28,535 nucleotides of DNA from NCBI GenBank assembly GCA_021495925.1, contig JAKEKT010000176.1, forward strand, positions 1 through 28,535, written 5' to 3'. The notes beneath the pieces are model-generated. The model worked only from the letters and a program-made list of their open reading frames with translations. It was not told the DNA's origin and made no database searches. Numbering within the stretch: the first letter of the stretch is position 1; each line of letters starts with the position of its first letter. The DNA is from Diplodia intermedia. Its lineage: Eukaryota; Ascomycota; Dothideomycetes; Botryosphaeriales; Botryosphaeriaceae. A program made the translations under genes and the position numbers. Shown here in pieces: positions 24,689 to 28,535 of the stretch.

Positions 24689-27600
24689 ATGTTACTATTA
24701 TCTTTATTAATAATACCTATAATAGGTTTATCTGTAATCTACACAGGAATGTATGATGAACCTTCTAGTTCAAACATAAAACATATTAAAATTATTGGTT
24801 TAATAACATCAATTGTTAATTTATTCATTTCTTTACTTATGTTTATCTTTTTTGATTTCAGTAGTAACAATTTTCAATTCGTTCAAGAATATCATAGCAT
24901 AAGTAGTTTTGATTTCTATTTAGGTGTAGATGGATTATCTATATATTTTGTTTTATTAACAACTATAATAATGCCAGTCGCACTATTATCTAATTGAACA
25001 TCAATCTCAGAAAATGTAAGATCCTATGTAATAATAATATTATTATTAGAATCTTTATTATTGGCTAATTTCTTAGTGTTAGATATTTTATTATTCTATA
25101 TTTTCTTCGAGTCAATACTTCCTCCTTTATTTATTCTGATAGGACTTTTTGGATCAAAAAATAGAACTAGAGCTAGTTTCTATTTATTCTTATACACATT
25201 GACCGGCTTTTTTTTTCTTTTTTTTGTCTTAGATAAGACAAATGCCATAAAATAAATATAATCTGTCCCTAATTTTTTTTGTACTTTTACAAATTTGTAA
25301 AAGTACAAAAAAAATAAGGCTCCAACACTTCATAATTGAAGTGTTTGAGTTGCCGGCTCCGCTAGGGAAAATAAATAAAAAAAAAGGTTAAGAAAAAAAA
25401 AGCCAGAGGGGTGTGCTAACACTCCTCTTAAACCAGTGTTCAAGAGCCAAACTCCGGAGAAGCCCTAAAGCTTTAGTTACCAAAGATAAGAAGGAAACTT
25501 CTTATCCGGCCCCATTAATGCCTGGGGGTATGGTAACAACACTAAAGATTCCATTCGTTAAATGGGTGATCGCGGATCTAAATCACCCCTACTTAAGAGG
25601 CACCTTCCCGATTAGTAAGTAACCGGTTGGTGCCCTCCTTCGGAGTGTAATTTTTTTTTGAATCTTCGATTCAAAAAATAACACCCGCGCGCTAACCGAT
25701 GTACTTCGTACATCCGGTGTAACGCGCCTTAAGAAAGGGGTGTAAAAGAGCAACGAGTAGATGGTTCTTCAGCACCTCTATAAACATAGATTAAATTGTA
25801 AAAAGATTTATTATATGAGACAAGGTACTGTAAGGTGTACTCTAGTCGCCGGGAAACCGGTTTTAGGTATAAACACTTTTCTTAGTCACATTAATGAAAT
25901 TAAATGAGCCGGATTGCATTCAACTTCTATCCATCGGAATTAAAAGGTACAGACACCAACCTCTGTAGATATCTCTCCAGTTAAAAATATAAACCCTTTA
26001 TTTGTAACAGGATTCATAGATGCCGAGGGTTGTTTCTCATTAGCCTTAGCTTCTAGTAAACGATATAAACAAGGTTACCAGGTTAATTTGATTTTTACTA
26101 TTAGTTTACATTATAAAGATAAAGATCTATTAACTCAAATTAATAATTATTTTGGTGTAGGTGACAACTATCCTTTAATTAGTAAGAAGCGTATAGATTT
26201 TTAAAATTTTAAAAAGGGCGGCTATTTTAATAAAAGCCAAAGCCCACTTACTTTCCCGGCTCCAACACTTCTTATAAAGAAGTGTTGGAGCCGGGAGGTA
26301 AAGATGAAGGATTTAAGGAAATACTAAGTATTAGGTCTGCTATGTATCTAGGTTTATCAAACGTATTGGCGTCAGCTTTCCCTGAGGTTGTCCCTATAGA
26401 TTATGCCTGTTTTAAAGCTGTGGCGTTACTAATGAAGGATAAAGCCCATTTAAGGGCACCCTATAAGGTTTAGATCAAATCCGGTCTATAAAAGCGGAAA
26501 TGAATAAATTAAGGAAGATAGATTAAAATATTTGCTAATTTTTTTAAGCGTAGTCCATAAAATAAAACCGGAGTGGATGTAATCGCTCTAAAAAGACCAT
26601 AATTGACTAAGAGAAAAGTAAACCTAAATTAAAGATATAACAACTTTTAAACGGACTCTTTAGGAGCCGCTATATTACTTAAAAGTTGTTCAGTCTACAA
26701 AAACGTGTTTGGTTCACTATTTTTATTATTATCTATTCTTACTATATACTCTATAATGGGAACTACAGATTTTGATGCATTATTTAAAACTAACTTTTAT
26801 TATTATACACAAATATTTATATTTATAGGTATTTTTATATCAATAGCAGTAAAAACACCTTTATATTTCTTAAATATTTGATTATTAAAAGCTCACGTTG
26901 AGTCTCCTTTATCTGGAAGTATAATCCTTGCGGCTATAGTTTTAAAACTTAGTTTGTATGCTGTTATTAGATTAATTTTACCTCTGTTACCTCAAGCTTC
27001 TTTAGATTTAACATACATAGTGTACCTTTTAGGTGTTATTACGATACTATTTGCAAGTTTTAGTACTATAAGAACTACAGATGTTAAAGAATTAATTGCT
27101 TATTCTTCAGTAGCTCATGCTGCTGTTTATTTAATAGGTGTTTTCAGTAATACAATTCAAGGTATTGAAGGATCTATAGTACTAGGATTAGCACATGGTC
27201 TAGTTTCAAGTGGTTTATTTATTTGTGCAGGTGGAGTACTATACGACAGAACTCATACTAGATTAATCACATACTATAGAGGTATAGCTCAAATTATGCC
27301 TGTTTTCTCTGTAATCTTCTTTATCCTTTGTTTAGGTAATGCTGGTACTCCTTTAACTCTTAACTTTGTAGGTGAGTTTATGTCTCTTTATGGTGCATTT
27401 GAAAGACTGCCTCTTCTGGGGGCCTTAGCCAGTTCTTCTATTGTATTCTCTGCAGCATATACAATGTTCATGTTTAATCGTATTGTATTCGGTGGATCTT
27501 TATCTAGACATTTTAGTTCTACTATAGCTGATGTTAATAGAAGAGAGTTTTTCATTCTGTTACCTTTAGTCGGTTTAACTGTATTATTAGGAATATACCC

Positions 27601-27769
27601 TAGTCCTATTTTAGATGGATTACATTACTCAGTGTCTACATTGATTTATTCTTCTGATTATTCTAGTTATATGTATATGGGTCTTTTACCCATTATACAT
27701 ATAAAAAATATTAACACTCAGGCTAAACCTGCTAAAGTACCCTCTCCGGAGAGAGCGCTTCAAAAATAA
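24689..27769 (+). CDS. nad4: nad4, NADH dehydrogenase subunit 4
   Basis: NAD4 is a proton-channel (Mrp-antiporter-like) subunit of complex I in the inner membrane. Exons 24689-25199 and 26706-27769 join to 524 residues plus stop. Exon 1 has the membrane N-terminus, FDFYLGVDGLSIYFVLLT and FYIFFESILPPLFILIG. Exon 2 has LLKAHVESPLSGSIILA with the conserved Lys and His, IAYSSVAHAAVYLIGV, GLAHGLVSSGLFICAGG and TLNFVGEF. The junction restores LYTLFGSLFLLLS. The exon 1 end CACAT pairs with GTGTG near 25410, and the intron ends in G. The C-terminus carries an unusual extension (TQAKPAKVPSPERALQK) created partly by a CTCTCCGGAGAG hairpin. Confidence 0.95.
25320..25349. repeat. CTCCAACACTTC hairpin, copy 2
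   Basis: CTCCAACACTTC-ATAATT-GAAGTGTTTGAG, one mismatch in the stem relative to copies 1 and 3; followed by GCCGGCTCC. Confidence 0.8.
25971..26525 (+). pseudogene. Broken LAGLIDADG endonuclease (nad4 intron)
   Basis: Motif 1 is intact: NPLFVTGFIDAEGCF, then LHYKDKDLLTQINNYFGVG. The sequence then skips the middle of the domain to NYPLISKKRIDF and stops at TAA 26202-26204. After a 43-bp palindrome, a different frame resumes with GKDEGFKEILSIRSAMYLGLS and ASAFPEVVPID. The entire second LAGLIDADG motif is missing before a short C-terminal piece (VALLMKDKAHL). So there are two internal deletions plus an insertion, and no functional enzyme is possible. Confidence 0.85.
26254..26296. repeat. CTCCAACACTTC hairpin, copy 3, 20-bp perfect stem
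   Basis: TCCCGGCTCCAACACTTCTT, loop ATA, and its exact complement. The longest member of the family; it lies inside the broken LAGLIDADG gene where coding sequence is missing. Confidence 0.9.
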
Positions 27770-28535
27770 AAAGTTTTTAAGTCCGTTTCCGGGTTTAAAA
27801 AATATATTTAATAATATATTTTTAAAAATTAGATCCTTGATACTAAACAGGTTTTCTTATTTTTTTTTGCTGGCTAGCCTGCCACAAATATAAAATAAAT
27901 ATAATCTGTCTCGGCTCCCCCCCCCCCCAGCCGGCTCCCACCAAATAACCAGACTGGTTCTCCCAAGGGGGGACTCTCCTTATACTCTGCATTTCTTTTT
28001 ATGTAATAAAAAGAAATGCAGAGTGTTAGTCATCCTATTTTATTAGAGTTAATCCTTTTTTTATTTAGAAGGGGCTACCAGAAGATTTAACCTGTTTATT
28101 TTTAACTAATCCCTTTTTATTTGCTGTGGTATTGTTTAACCTGTTTATTATCGGTCTCCTTCTCTCTCTCTTTTAGTACGCAGTAATAAAAATCATCTAG
28201 TCCCCCGTAGGGGGGGGACCTCCCCTTCTTACTTCGGGTAACCCATACGAGTATTTTTATTCCTTTAGGAGGATTTAGATAAGGAGATGTAATCTGCACA
28301 CTAATAAGTGGATTATATTAAATAACAATATATATACACTACTTTAACAAAAATTAATACAAAGAACGAAATAAAATATATTCTCTTTTGGATTAAGCAG
28401 TGTAGCAGTGTAATGTGCGAGACTTACAAAAAGTTTTTTTTTGTAAGAGGAGTAAATTCTTGGATTTTAATCTATGTGGAATAATTTATGTGTTAAAGGG
28501 GATTCAAATCCCTTTAGATATAGTATATCTAAAGG
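27770..28535. other. Spacer after nad4
   Basis: No gene recognised. It has poly-C (27919-27929), a repeated AACCTGTTTATT (28089, 28138), a poly-C/poly-G hairpin at 28200-28218, and a final CCTTTAGATATA/TATATCTAAAGG palindrome at 28511-28535. Confidence 0.6.
27984..28024. repeat. 19-bp perfect hairpin downstream of nad4
   Basis: ACTCTGCATTTCTTTTTAT, loop GTA, and its exact complement. It could mark the end of the nad4 transcript or be another mobile hairpin. Confidence 0.85.

Larger units (their letters stand above)
25200..26705 (+). mobile_element. nad4 group IB-like intron, degenerate
   Basis: 1506 nt. Core strings GCCAAACTCCGGAGAAGCC (25447) and GTGTAAAAGAGCAACGAGTA (25741). The peripheral GGTTGGTGCCCTCCTTCGGA hairpin near 25624 is almost that of nad1 intron 3. 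Palindromes at 25273-25314 (T run, GTACTTTTACAAATTTGTAA and on) and 25320-25349 lie in its 5' part. Its endonuclease gene is broken. The last 130 nt contain a second, partial copy of group IB 5' sequence. Confidence 0.83.

Noticed and set aside
25413..25622. Plus-strand 69-codon ORF
   Set aside because: It lies across the group I core of the nad4 intron (CCAAACTCCGG and following), so the conservation there is RNA structure, not protein.
28117..28299. Minus-strand 60-codon ORF
   Set aside because: Chance frame across a poly-C/poly-G hairpin in the spacer; no recognisable protein features.
28488..28510. GGATTCAAATCC, resembling a tRNA T-arm
   Set aside because: The key G53-C61 pair is replaced by A-C, and no matching acceptor stem or D-arm could be found upstream.

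Overview
This window looks like part of a large, AT-rich fungal mitochondrial genome. TGA is read as tryptophan throughout: nad1, nad4 and every long ORF only stay open under genetic code 4. The genes are respiratory complex I subunits interrupted by group I introns that carry homing endonucleases, and the spacers hold GC-rich clusters and T-capped palindromes. The nad1-nad4 neighbourhood and the wording of the proteins suggest a filamentous ascomycete (Pezizomycotina) with an expanded mitogenome; this placement is an inference. All convincing genes are on the plus strand except one reverse-transcriptase fragment.

Layout. 1-1546: a nad2-like N-terminal fragment fused to an unknown membrane ORF, overlapped by a second membrane/basic ORF. 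1860-3905: no intact gene; an antisense reverse-transcriptase fragment, a dispersed repeat and a GC-richer block. 3950-6457: an 835-residue unknown membrane/coiled protein. 6458-9533: a spacer packed with palindromes. 9534-21118: nad1 in six exons, including one of 21 nt, with five group I introns; the last exon is fused in frame to a GIY-YIG endonuclease and to a long tail resembling the C-terminus of the 3950-6457 protein. 21296-21409: a displaced remnant of the ordinary nad1 C-terminus. 21626-23763: a decayed plasmid-type RNA polymerase gene. 23764-24688: a hairpin-dense nad4 upstream region. 24689-27769: nad4 in two exons, with an intron carrying a broken LAGLIDADG gene. 27770-28535: spacer.

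How it fits together. NAD1 and NAD4 are inner-membrane proton-pumping subunits of complex I. Most other content is selfish or derived from selfish DNA: GIY-YIG and LAGLIDADG endonucleases, an RT fragment, an rpo fragment and small hairpin elements. Several of these have jumped into each other. The intron 4 GIY-YIG gene is split by a free-standing LAGLIDADG gene that carries a copy of the nad4 leader. A 57-nt double-hairpin element sits in the same reading frame inside two unrelated proteins. A GC hairpin is flanked by a 7-bp direct repeat. Exon ends were set by protein homology plus the group I rules (exon ends in U pairing with an internal-guide G; intron normally ends in G). The six nad1 exons sum to 3216 nt and the two nad4 exons to 1575 nt, both divisible by three.
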